64,000 bases of DNA, taken from the NCBI GenBank assembly GCA_039814715.1, contig JBCCAR010000006.1, positions 48,497-112,496 of the forward strand, read 5' to 3'. How positions within the stretch are numbered: position 1 is the first letter of the stretch; every line of letters begins with the position of its first letter. Of the stretch, positions 34,954 to 41,916 are shown one piece after another. The stretch is from CAKZYD01 sp039814715. Lineage in GTDB: Bacteria > Pseudomonadota > Alphaproteobacteria > Sphingomonadales > CAKZYD01. The notes below the pieces were generated by a model. The model was not told where the DNA came from. It saw only the letters and a program-made list of their open reading frames with translations, and searched no databases. Made by a program: the position numbers and the translations under genes.

Positions 34954-35607
34954 ATGGACATGATTGAGATCATTATCTTTGCGATGATCGCCGCGTTTGT
35001 GGCGCTTCGGCTTTTCAGCGTCCTCGGCCGCCGGCCGGAAGACGATGCTGGCCCGCGTCCACTGCCCGCCGACCCAAGCCAAGAACAATACCGCGACATG
35101 AGCAGCGCAGACGACGACGGCGTTGATCCCTTAAAGGACTTAGACGACGGCCCCGTGCGCGATGCGCTGGAAGAGATTTCCAAAGCCGATGGCAACTTCG
35201 ACTATCCAAGCTTTATAGAAGGCGCCATTGCAGCTTATGAAATGATCCTAGAAGGCTTTTGGCGCGGCGAACGGCCCGCTTATGAGCCCTATGTTTCGAA
35301 GGATATTGCCGGTGACTTTAACGAGGCCCTGGCCCAGCGCGAACGCGATGGCCATATCGTTGACAATCGCTTGATTGACATTGACCGTTCAGAGGTTGTG
35401 GAAGCTGGCATTGATGGCAAAATGGCGGAAATCACCATGAGTTTCCATGCCAATATCGTTGCCGTCACGAAGGACAGTGAAGGAGAGGTGATTGATGGGT
35501 CGCTTAGCGAGACATATCAAACCCGCGATCGCTGGACCTTTACGCGCAAGATTGGCAGCCGGGACCCGAACTGGACTGTGGTCGCCACCGAAAGCGAAGA
35601 CGGGTAA
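34954..35607 (+). CDS. Tim44-domain membrane-anchored protein
   Basis: A protein of about 217 residues. One N-terminal helix (MDMIEIIIFAMIAAFVALRL) ends at SVLGRR, the pattern found in alphaproteobacterial Tim44-like (TimA) proteins. After an acidic linker, the Tim44 domain includes IEGAIAAYEMILEGFWRG and IVDNRLIDIDRSEVVEAGID. Mitochondrial Tim44 tethers the import motor; the bacterial relatives are inner-membrane proteins of uncertain role. ATG 34954 is preferred because the helix begins there; ATG 34927 is possible. It is divergent from secB and followed by mltA and smr, a conserved order. Confidence 0.85.
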   Translation: MDMIEIIIFAMIAAFVALRLFSVLGRRPEDDAGPRPLPADPSQEQYRDMSSADDDGVDPLKDLDDGPVRDALEEISKADGNFDYPSFIEGAIAAYEMILEGFWRGERPAYEPYVSKDIAGDFNEALAQRERDGHIVDNRLIDIDRSEVVEAGIDGKMAEITMSFHANIVAVTKDSEGEVIDGSLSETYQTRDRWTFTRKIGSRDPNWTVVATESEDG

Positions 35608-36691
35608 GCGTATATGGGCCGCAGCCTGCCTGGCTGCCTGTGCGTGCGCGGGCGACCCCAGCCCAACGTTAAAGACGGCGACGCCTGACCTTCCTGGCGC
35701 ATCCCTGACGGCCGGTATAGCTGCTTTTTTGGATGCTTGCCCTACTCTTATAGCGCGCGATGACCGCTTTATGTCTGCCTGCGCCGATCCTATGTTAGCG
35801 CGGCAAGACCCAGCGCGTTTCTTAAGCACGTATTTTAAAGCGCAAGAGGTTGTCAAAGGGCGCAAACCCGGCGGCTTTTTCACCGGTTATTTCGAACCCG
35901 AAATAAACGCCAGCCGCGCGCGCCAGCCTGGCTATGACACGCCGATTTACGGGAGGCCCGATAGCCTGGTGATGGTCAACCTTGGGCAATTTAGAGATGA
36001 TCTGAAAGGCCGGCGCATTGCTGGCACAGTGGCCAATGGCAGGCTAACCCCCTTTGAGGACCGCGCCGCCATTGAGGGCGGGGCCTTGGATAAGCGCGCG
36101 CCCGTCATCGCCTGGGCGCAAGACCCGATTGATTTGTTCTTTCTCCACATCCAAGGCTCAGGCGTTTTGCGGCTGGTAGGCGGCGGCGAGACGCGCATTG
36201 GTTATGCCGCGCAAAATGGGCATGCTTACCGCGCCATCGGGCGGGACTTGATCGCCAGCGGGGCCGTCGCTCCCGATGACATGAGTTTGGACGCCATCGA
36301 CACCTGGCTTCGCGCCCATCCAAACGAGGCCGCGGCCCTCATGCAGCGCAATCAAAGCTATGTGTTCTTTACCGATCGCGGCGAAGAAGGACCGCTGGGC
36401 TCCCTCGGCACAGTTCTGCCAGCGCGGGCGGCGATCGCGGTTGATGCGAATGAAGTGCCTTTGGGGTCTTTGGTGTTTGTCGATCTCACCTTGCCGCATG
36501 ACGAGAGCCGCTTTGCTCAGCTGCTGCTGGCGGCGGATACAGGCGGCGCCATCGGCGGGCTTGGCCGCGGGGATATCTTCTTTGGCCAAGGCGAGCGCGC
36601 AAAGGCCGCGGCCAGCGCTCTAAAAACGCCGGGCCGCTTTGTGATCTTCACGCCCAAAGCAATCGCAAGCGACCGGGACTTGTCGTCGTGA
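35495..36691 (+). CDS. mltA: Membrane-bound lytic murein transglycosylase A
   Basis: A MltA/3D-domain enzyme of about 350-398 residues that cleaves peptidoglycan glycan strands. Conserved segments are GFFTGYFEPEINASR, YDTPIYGRPDSLV, HIQGSGVLRLVGG, and the 3D domain LVFVDLTLP, AADTGGAIGGLGRGDIFFG with its catalytic Asp cluster. A lipoprotein-like signal, RIWAAACLAACAC, occurs at about residues 40-52. No ATG/GTG/TTG lies just before it. ATG 35495 has a very good ribosome site (AAGGAGAGG, 6 bases away) but overlaps the tim44-like gene by 113 bases; TTG 35552 is the alternative. Confidence 0.85.
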   Translation: MGRLARHIKPAIAGPLRARLAAGTRTGLWSPPKAKTGKRIWAAACLAACACAGDPSPTLKTATPDLPGASLTAGIAAFLDACPTLIARDDRFMSACADPMLARQDPARFLSTYFKAQEVVKGRKPGGFFTGYFEPEINASRARQPGYDTPIYGRPDSLVMVNLGQFRDDLKGRRIAGTVANGRLTPFEDRAAIEGGALDKRAPVIAWAQDPIDLFFLHIQGSGVLRLVGGGETRIGYAAQNGHAYRAIGRDLIASGAVAPDDMSLDAIDTWLRAHPNEAAALMQRNQSYVFFTDRGEEGPLGSLGTVLPARAAIAVDANEVPLGSLVFVDLTLPHDESRFAQLLLAADTGGAIGGLGRGDIFFGQGERAKAAASALKTPGRFVIFTPKAIASDRDLSS

Positions 36692-37239
36692 CATCGCGAA
36701 AACCGCCCTCGCTGCCGCAAAAGGATGCAGCCCTTTGGGCACGGGCCATGGAAGATGTAAAACCGCTCAATCGCCCCAAAGCGGCACAGCCCGAGATGCG
36801 CACACGCTTTAAACCGCGGCAAATTGAAGAAAAAGTTCGCTTAGACGACTTTTCCAAGGCTGAAAACACGTTCGGCCTGCAAGACCAGCCCCTCGACCGC
36901 GGCTGGCAAAAGCGGCTGCGGCGCGGACGCATGGACGCGGACCGGACCATTGACCTGCATGGCTTGACCCAGACCCAAGCGCACTCCCTGCTTCTACGCA
37001 CGCTTGAGCAAGCCATCTTGCAGCAGCAACGTATCCTGCTGGTCGTCACTGGCAAAGGCGCGCCCAAGATCAGCTCTGACACCAGATCAGAGCGCCCCCG
37101 CGGCGTTCTCAAATCCAAGCTTCCCCAATGGGTCGAGGGCAGCCCCTATGCTGGCCACGTCATCGCCATTCGCCCAGCACACCCCGCCCATGGCGGCGGC
37201 GGCGCGTTTTATATATTGCTGAAGCGCAAGCGGGGATGA
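36688..37239 (+). CDS. Smr/MutS2-domain protein
   Basis: A 183-residue protein with a basic N-terminal half and a C-terminal Smr domain. DRTIDLHGLTQTQAHSLL holds the DxHG motif, LLVVTGKGAP the TGxG motif, and HPAHGGGGAFYILLKRKR closes the domain. Smr domains are nucleases or nucleic-acid binders, in bacteria linked to recombination control or ribosome rescue. The GTG start overlaps the mltA stop (GTGA). The mltA-smr order is conserved in alphaproteobacteria. Confidence 0.88.
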   Translation: MTSRKPPSLPQKDAALWARAMEDVKPLNRPKAAQPEMRTRFKPRQIEEKVRLDDFSKAENTFGLQDQPLDRGWQKRLRRGRMDADRTIDLHGLTQTQAHSLLLRTLEQAILQQQRILLVVTGKGAPKISSDTRSERPRGVLKSKLPQWVEGSPYAGHVIAIRPAHPAHGGGGAFYILLKRKRG

Positions 37240-37247
37240 CCTACATC

Positions 37248-37332
37248 CTCCATGCTGAACTTGATGCAGCATCTCGCTCCGGTTAGAGCGCTTCTCTGAA
37301 GGAGGTCCTGAATCAAGTCCTGGACTACGGGC
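37248..37332. repeat. Degenerate CTGAACTTGAT...CAAGTC intergenic repeat, copy 1
   Basis: CATGCTGAACTTGATGCAGCAT (listed here as ATGCTG at 37252-37257 pairing with CAGCAT across AACTTGATG) is followed by AAGGAGGTCCTGAATCAAGTCCTGGAC. The two halves resemble inverted copies of one another. The same plan (AAGCTTGACTCAGG ... AAGGTCCTGAAACACGTTC) occurs near 54914-54980. This type of imperfect palindrome is common between genes in alphaproteobacteria. Confidence 0.5.
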
Positions 37333-37356
37333 GGTGTACGGGGATGCTCAGCGCGG

Positions 37357-37905
37357 CTAAATCCGTTTCGCTACCACCACAGCGGCCTGGGAGCCAAAGC
37401 CGACAACAAAGGCCCAGGCTTTGTGAAGCGGATTGAGGGGTCCATCCACGAGCCCTGCAGCCTCATCCCGGTGCGCCACTTCATCGGCTTGGCAGGCCAC
37501 TAAGGCGGCTTTTATCTCCGGCAGCAAGCTTTGCGTGTCCAGCTGGTCAATCTGCTGCTGGTAGTGGTGATCCACAAACGTCTCCACCGCCTCAATCGTG
37601 GCATAGACTGCCTTCGCGCCGAATATCGCCGGCAGAGCGCCCGTCAAAAACCCCATCACCTTCCACACGGGCAAAAGCCGCGTGCGCTCTGCATGGGGCA
37701 ATATGGTGTTGATCAGGTCTAAGTGCTTCTGCTCGGTCTCCATGTGATGGGTCGCAAACGCGCGCAAATCTGGGTCTTTCGAGAGCGCCAAAATACCGCG
37801 GTAGATCTCAACAGCGCCGGTCTCTCCCGCTTGATCGCTGCGCAGCTCGGCCACCAGCCAGGCTGGCATGTCTTGCTGGGCTGTTATCTGTTCCATCACT
37901 GTCAC
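37357..37905 (-). CDS. coq7: Demethoxyubiquinone hydroxylase (COQ7/CAT5 family)
   Basis: A 182-residue diiron membrane-associated enzyme that hydroxylates demethoxyubiquinone late in ubiquinone synthesis. Iron-ligand motifs are visible in order: AGETGAVEIYRG, HHMETEQKHLD, EAVETFVDHHYQQQ and ADEVAHRDEAAG. This is the COQ7 architecture rather than the FAD-type UbiF, so the bacterium probably uses COQ7 for this step and the UbiH-family enzyme at 0.1-1.35 kb for another. The GTG at 37905 has AAGGAG ten bases upstream; ATG 37896 is an alternative. Confidence 0.93.
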   Translation of the reverse strand: MTVMEQITAQQDMPAWLVAELRSDQAGETGAVEIYRGILALSKDPDLRAFATHHMETEQKHLDLINTILPHAERTRLLPVWKVMGFLTGALPAIFGAKAVYATIEAVETFVDHHYQQQIDQLDTQSLLPEIKAALVACQADEVAHRDEAAGLVDGPLNPLHKAWAFVVGFGSQAAVVVAKRI

Positions 37906-37980
37906 GGCAAACGTGCTCCTTAATCACCGGACGTAAAGTGGTCCACTTCCACCAAAGAGCCAGGTGGCGCTTTGCCGCGC

Positions 37981-38625
37981 TTAGCTGGGCACTACCAGCG
38001 CGGCGCGGGCTTTGAGCGCTTGTTCCCGCACATGGCAGCCTTCCATATGATCGTTCACCAGCCCCATCGCTTGCATGAAGGCATAGGCCGTTGTCGGCCC
38101 GAAGAACTTCCAGCCGCGCTGCTTTAGGTCTTTCGCCAGCGCTATAGACTGCGCCGTTTTGGCAAGCGTCCCAAGCGTTTCACGGTCCAGCGTTTTAGGC
38201 CGTTCGCTCGGTGCAGGCTCGTAGCGCCACACATAGGCGGCTAAACTGCCGCATTCCTCTATGAGTGCAATGGCCCGCTGCGCATTGTTGATGGTGGCTT
38301 CAATCTTGCCCCGGTGGCGAATAATGCCAGCATCTTGCACCAGTCGATCGACGTCGGCAGACGTATAACGCGCTACTGTTTCGATATTGAAACCAGCAAA
38401 GGCCGCGCGAAAGTTCTCACGCTTTCTTAAAATTGTGAGCCATGACAACCCGGACTGGAAGCCCTCCAGGCATATCTTTTCAAACAGCCGCGTATCATCC
38501 GTCACCGGGAAGCCCCATTCGGTATCGTGATAAGCAACGTATTGCGGATCAGCGCCGCACCACCAGCAGCGCTGCTGGCCGTCTTGCCCAGTGATGAGGC
38601 CGCTGGGGCTAGGTTCATCGCTCAC
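37981..38625 (-). CDS. tag: DNA-3-methyladenine glycosylase I
   Basis: A 214-residue base-excision enzyme that removes 3-methyladenine. RCWWCGADPQYVAYHDTEWG carries the zinc-binding Cys and the catalytic Glu region, followed by LFEKICLEGFQSGLSWLTIL (helix-hairpin-helix part) and KFFGPTTAYAFMQAMGLVNDH near the C-terminus with the other zinc ligands (His, HVREQ). GTG 38625 is chosen: AAGGAGG lies six bases upstream, while the frame to ATG 38727 adds a poor leader. It complements Ada in alkylation repair. Confidence 0.94.
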   Translation of the reverse strand: MSDEPSPSGLITGQDGQQRCWWCGADPQYVAYHDTEWGFPVTDDTRLFEKICLEGFQSGLSWLTILRKRENFRAAFAGFNIETVARYTSADVDRLVQDAGIIRHRGKIEATINNAQRAIALIEECGSLAAYVWRYEPAPSERPKTLDRETLGTLAKTAQSIALAKDLKQRGWKFFGPTTAYAFMQAMGLVNDHMEGCHVREQALKARAALVVPS

Positions 38626-38807
38626 GGCTGCCTCCTTGCGGCACTCGTTGTCGCTGACCCGGCAGGCAGCGTTGTACCAAATTGTAAAATGTGCTTCGCT
38701 TGAAAACCTATGAAAAGCAACTGTCATGGATCAGCGCTAACACTTGAAAGATGGCAAGGCAGGCCATGGACCGATTTTATTTTTGAGACCTATGAATGGG
38801 GGCAGAT

Positions 38808-39377
38808 ATGAAACTTAACGTGATGATGACAAGCGCATGTCTTGTTCTTGCAAGCTGCGGCGGCAGCGACGACCCTATAACCATTGAGGAGATTGCCGAA
38901 GAGCCCGGACGCAAGGATGTGGCCATGTTGTGCGACCTCTATGTCCAGCGGTTGAGTCAGAAGACGGACCGGTCCGCAGAGGCTGGCTTTAAGGAAATGG
39001 CGCGCCTTGGCGTTAGCGAGAAAGGCGTTGAGAAAGCGCGCGAATCGCGTGAAGAGGGACGCGAAGACTATGTTGACGGCGTGAAAGACTGCTGCAAGGC
39101 CTTCAACAAGGACGTAAAAGAGCTGAACGATACACAAATAGCCTATGTCTATTCCGACATGGTTCTCTCCAGCATCACCTCCGACATGTTAACGCCGGCG
39201 CAAATTCGGGCAGGCCGCGCCTTGCGCAAGGAGGCCGAAGACAATATGACGCGCCCGCAGAGCAATGCAGCCTATGATGTGCGCCGCAGTCTACCCAAAT
39301 GCGAAAAGGTGGTATCGAACCGCGTGAGCAAGGACAGCGCTGACAGAATACGCGAGATTATGGAAGAGTTTAAATAG
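38808..39377 (+). CDS. Small lipoprotein of unknown function
   Basis: A 189-residue protein beginning MKLNVMMTSACLVLASCGG, a lipoprotein signal with lipobox LASC and Cys17. The mature part is mainly charged helix, with four further cysteines (LCDLY, DCCKAF, KCEKV) that could make two disulfides, which suits a periplasmic location. I do not recognise a domain. GGGGGC lies seven bases before ATG 38808, preferred over ATG 38796. It converges on amn with 5 bases between the stops. Confidence 0.65.
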   Translation: MKLNVMMTSACLVLASCGGSDDPITIEEIAEEPGRKDVAMLCDLYVQRLSQKTDRSAEAGFKEMARLGVSEKGVEKARESREEGREDYVDGVKDCCKAFNKDVKELNDTQIAYVYSDMVLSSITSDMLTPAQIRAGRALRKEAEDNMTRPQSNAAYDVRRSLPKCEKVVSNRVSKDSADRIREIMEEFK

Positions 39378-39382
39378 CTGCT

Positions 39383-40846
39383 TTACCGAAAGGCCGGCTC
39401 ATCAAAGCTGCGTAATTTGCGCGAATGGAGAGAGCCCTCCTTGGCATCTTCGCGCAGCAGGTCTAGTGCCTTAAGGCCAATGCGCAAATGCTGGCTCACG
39501 CTTTCTTCATAGAAGCGGTCGGCCATACCGGGCAATTTGATTTCTCCATGCAAGGGGCGATCAGACACGCATAGCAACGTGCCGTATGGCACACGGAAGC
39601 GATAGCCGTTCGCTGCGATAGTGGCTGATTCCATATCGATCGCGATGGCGCGGGACTGGTTAAAGCGCACGGCCAACTCGTGATAGCGCAGCTCCCAATT
39701 GCGGTCATCGGTGGTGACCACAGTGCCGGTCCGCACGCGCTGCTTTAGCGCTGAGCCCGGTAAGTCAGCGACGGTAGAAACAGCATCGCTCAGCGCCACT
39801 TGCACTTCAGCAATAGTCGGCAATGGAATGGCGGTTGGCAACGCTTGGTCGAGCACATGGTCATCGCGCAGATAGGCATGGGCAAGCACATAATCGCCCA
39901 TCCGCTGGGAGCCGCGCAGCCCGCCGCAATGGCCAATCATGAGCCACACATGCGCGCGCAGGACCGCCAGATGGTCGGTAATGGTTTTGGCATTAGAAGG
40001 GCCAACGCCAATATTCACCAGCGTGACGCCCGTGCCGTCCTCATGCACCAAATGATAGGCTGGCATCTGCGGCATCTTCTTTAAGGGCGGTGTATTGGGG
40101 CTTTCGCCTTGCTCATGGATGCGGTTGCCTGGCTCGACAAAGCGAGCATAAGCGCCAGTTTCGACTTGGCTCTTGGCGTAGTCCGCAAACTCATCCACAT
40201 AGCGCTGATAGTTGGTGAACAGCACAAAGCTTTGGAAGTGCGATGGGTCGGTGCCCGTATAATGGCGCAGGCGGTGCAGCGAATAATCGGTGCGCTGGGC
40301 GGAAAACAGTGTGAGCGGATACAGCCCTTCACGCTTTAAGATCGCCGTGCCATCCACAATATCATCATTGGTCGCAGCCAGATTGGGCATGGCGAAATAG
40401 CGCTTGGCATCCTGGCGCTGCTCCACCGTCATAGCAGATGTGGCCCGCTCGAGCGCAAAGGGCAGCGGCAAGGGCACATCTGACCAGCCGACAAAAAAGC
40501 GCGCGTCATGGTTTTCCTGCAGCAACGTCATCTGCTCGATCAGATAGGCTTTAAACAAATGCGGCGCTGTGACGGTTGTCGCGTAGAACCCATGGTGAGA
40601 GACCTTGCCGTAGCTGAGGCGGGACTGTGTGCCTAGGCCATCTTCGGCAATCTGGGCCACGACATACGGATAGGTCGCTTCGCACCGATCTTTGCTGAAT
40701 GTGCCAGAGACATAGGCTTCAAAATCATCATGGATGGTTGCAGCGGCTTCATCATAAAGCGCCTGCAAACGCTCATAAGCCGCAGCGGGTGACGCGCACG
40801 GCGCCAAATCACGCGCTGGCAGTGTTTCTAATATGTGGGTGGTCAT
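39383..40846 (-). CDS. amn: AMP nucleosidase
   Basis: A 487-residue enzyme that splits AMP into adenine and ribose 5-phosphate. The N-terminal AMN domain (about 1-170) precedes a PNP/UDP-phosphorylase-type catalytic domain with GTGVTLVNIGVGPSNAKTI, LMIGHCGGLRGSQRMGDYVL and IDMESATIAANGYRFRVPYG. It regulates adenylate pools and fits the purine salvage cluster to its right. AAGGGAGC precedes the ATG. The remnant end of a nupC copy (40855-40890) lies eight bases upstream, indicating that amn was formerly immediately behind nupC. Confidence 0.94.
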   Translation of the reverse strand: MTTHILETLPARDLAPCASPAAAYERLQALYDEAAATIHDDFEAYVSGTFSKDRCEATYPYVVAQIAEDGLGTQSRLSYGKVSHHGFYATTVTAPHLFKAYLIEQMTLLQENHDARFFVGWSDVPLPLPFALERATSAMTVEQRQDAKRYFAMPNLAATNDDIVDGTAILKREGLYPLTLFSAQRTDYSLHRLRHYTGTDPSHFQSFVLFTNYQRYVDEFADYAKSQVETGAYARFVEPGNRIHEQGESPNTPPLKKMPQMPAYHLVHEDGTGVTLVNIGVGPSNAKTITDHLAVLRAHVWLMIGHCGGLRGSQRMGDYVLAHAYLRDDHVLDQALPTAIPLPTIAEVQVALSDAVSTVADLPGSALKQRVRTGTVVTTDDRNWELRYHELAVRFNQSRAIAIDMESATIAANGYRFRVPYGTLLCVSDRPLHGEIKLPGMADRFYEESVSQHLRIGLKALDLLREDAKEGSLHSRKLRSFDEPAFR

Positions 40847-40854
40847 GCTCCCTT

Positions 40855-40890
40855 TTACGCTGGAAGCAGCACGCTGGCAATCGCAGCGCT
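40855..40890 (-). repeat. Displaced copy of the nupC 3' end (direct repeat, left copy)
   Basis: Read on the minus strand, 40890-40855 encodes SAAIASVLLPA and a TAA stop, the same 11 final residues as the intact nupC. The 34-base core (40857-40890) matches 41883-41916 with three differences, all transitions at synonymous third positions. Homology ends abruptly at both ends. It lies directly in front of amn, the probable original junction. Confidence 0.85.
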
Positions 40891-40908
40891 TTTACTTCCA
40901 GTTTTCAA

Positions 40909-41403
40909 CTATGCAGCTGTAGTCTCAAAGGGTACACCGAGCCTTATCGACATCGCACTAGGGGAGACTTGTAGCTCGCGCGCCAAGGACTGAACCGAGT
41001 CATTCCCAAGGTCCATTTCACGATTGATAAGCGACCAAGGCATTAGGATGTCAGCAGCCATTTGATTAGCTTCCCACTCGGTCTGGTTGCTCAACTTGCT
41101 ACGGTAGAGACCATCATCGATAATTCCATCGCCTATGAGATTCTCATGCAAAACAAAATGAGCGATTTCGTGAGCAGTCGTAAAACGACGCCGATGTACA
41201 TGGTGCTCAGCATTCACAAATATGGCAAAACCCGATGGCCCCCCTCGGTCAGCCGACCTTACAATTTTACCTGATAGGTCATCAGGCCACCCATTGGCAT
41301 GGTATACCTCTAAGCCCAAGTCACGCGCCAACGGAACGGTTTGGACAGGTCCGCTCCGCTGATGCTCTCTGACTATCCTTTTTTTTTCGATCTCTGTTAG
41401 CAT
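40909..41403 (-). CDS. ImmA/IrrE family metallo-endopeptidase
   Basis: A 164-residue zinc peptidase. The HExxH motif is HEIAH at 78-82 within RRRFTTAHEIAHFVLHE, and the third-ligand region is EWEANQMAADILMP (about 109-122), both hallmarks of ImmA/IrrE (DUF955). ImmA cleaves phage-type repressors in mobile elements; IrrE/DdrO systems respond to DNA damage. No XRE repressor is fused or adjacent, which is unusual. Instead it follows a membrane-protein gene by three bases. The C-terminal LARELQVSPSAMSIRLG resembles a short helix-turn-helix, also frequent in this family. Confidence 0.85.
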   Translation of the reverse strand: MLTEIEKKRIVREHQRSGPVQTVPLARDLGLEVYHANGWPDDLSGKIVRSADRGGPSGFAIFVNAEHHVHRRRFTTAHEIAHFVLHENLIGDGIIDDGLYRSKLSNQTEWEANQMAADILMPWSLINREMDLGNDSVQSLARELQVSPSAMSIRLGVPFETTAA

Positions 41404-41406
41404 CTT

Positions 41407-41832
41407 CTATTCCTGATCTGGGGCCTTTGTACTATCTGCCGTACCACTTTCAGAGTCTGAGTAATCTCCTGGATTTTCTTTTAAATAGTCTTTTGACGCC
41501 TCTGTCATCTCCTTTCGGTAAAGCCTCATTTGGGCGTCGTATGTCGTTTTAGCCACACTTTCAGCCGTTTCTTTTGCAGCTATTTCAGCTGCGGATTTGA
41601 TCTCTACATATCCAAATATACCCAGCGCAGCGAAAATAAAGCCCAATAGAACAAGTATCATTTCCAACAGGGTGATGTTAAGAGCCAAGGCTTCCAAGGT
41701 GTAACCACGCTCGCTGGCAGGCAATTCAACATTTACCTGTATCATACTCCACCATAACGCAAACATCGCGGCGTTAAGGGGCAGACTGAGAACACTCAAC
41801 AATATAGCAAGTTTCTTTAATATGTTCACCAT
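41407..41832 (-). CDS. Two-helix membrane protein partnered with the ImmA/IrrE peptidase
   Basis: A 141-residue protein with hydrophobic helices at about 7-31 and 49-76 and a cytoplasm-type tail (79-115) rich in Ala, Lys and Glu that is likely a coiled coil or amphipathic helix, ending in an acidic disordered stretch. I recognise no family. It is the first gene of the inserted pair and precedes the peptidase start by three bases. Possible roles are a membrane effector or a substrate/anchor for the peptidase; neither can be decided from sequence. Composition is AT-richer than nupC. Confidence 0.6.
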   Translation of the reverse strand: MVNILKKLAILLSVLSLPLNAAMFALWWSMIQVNVELPASERGYTLEALALNITLLEMILVLLGFIFAALGIFGYVEIKSAAEIAAKETAESVAKTTYDAQMRLYRKEMTEASKDYLKENPGDYSDSESGTADSTKAPDQE

Positions 41833-41880
41833 TTATTCCTACGAGGGATTAAACTGAAGTTCAAGTGGCCACGTGCGCTG

Positions 41881-41916
41881 TCACGCTGGAAGCAACACAC
41901 TAGCAATCGCAGCGCT
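41881..41916 (-). repeat. nupC 3' end acting as the right copy of the direct repeat
   Basis: This is the functional end of nupC (SAAIASVLLPA, TGA stop). It pairs with 40855-40890. The three differing positions in the 34-base core are all G/A transitions in wobble positions, so both copies give the same peptide. Confidence 0.85.

Larger units (their letters stand above)
40891..41882. mobile_element. About 1-kb insertion at the nupC 3' end carrying a membrane protein and an ImmA/IrrE gene
   Basis: Both boundaries are the 34-base nupC-end repeats, so the segment between them appears to have entered at the 3' end of nupC and rebuilt the gene end. The left copy keeps GC-rich codons (GCC AGC GTG CTG) and the right one has AT-richer versions (GCT AGT GTG TTG), suggesting the right copy came with the insert. 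No integrase is in the insert, so it is either a deletion remnant or was mobilised in trans. This is inference from sequence. Confidence 0.65.
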
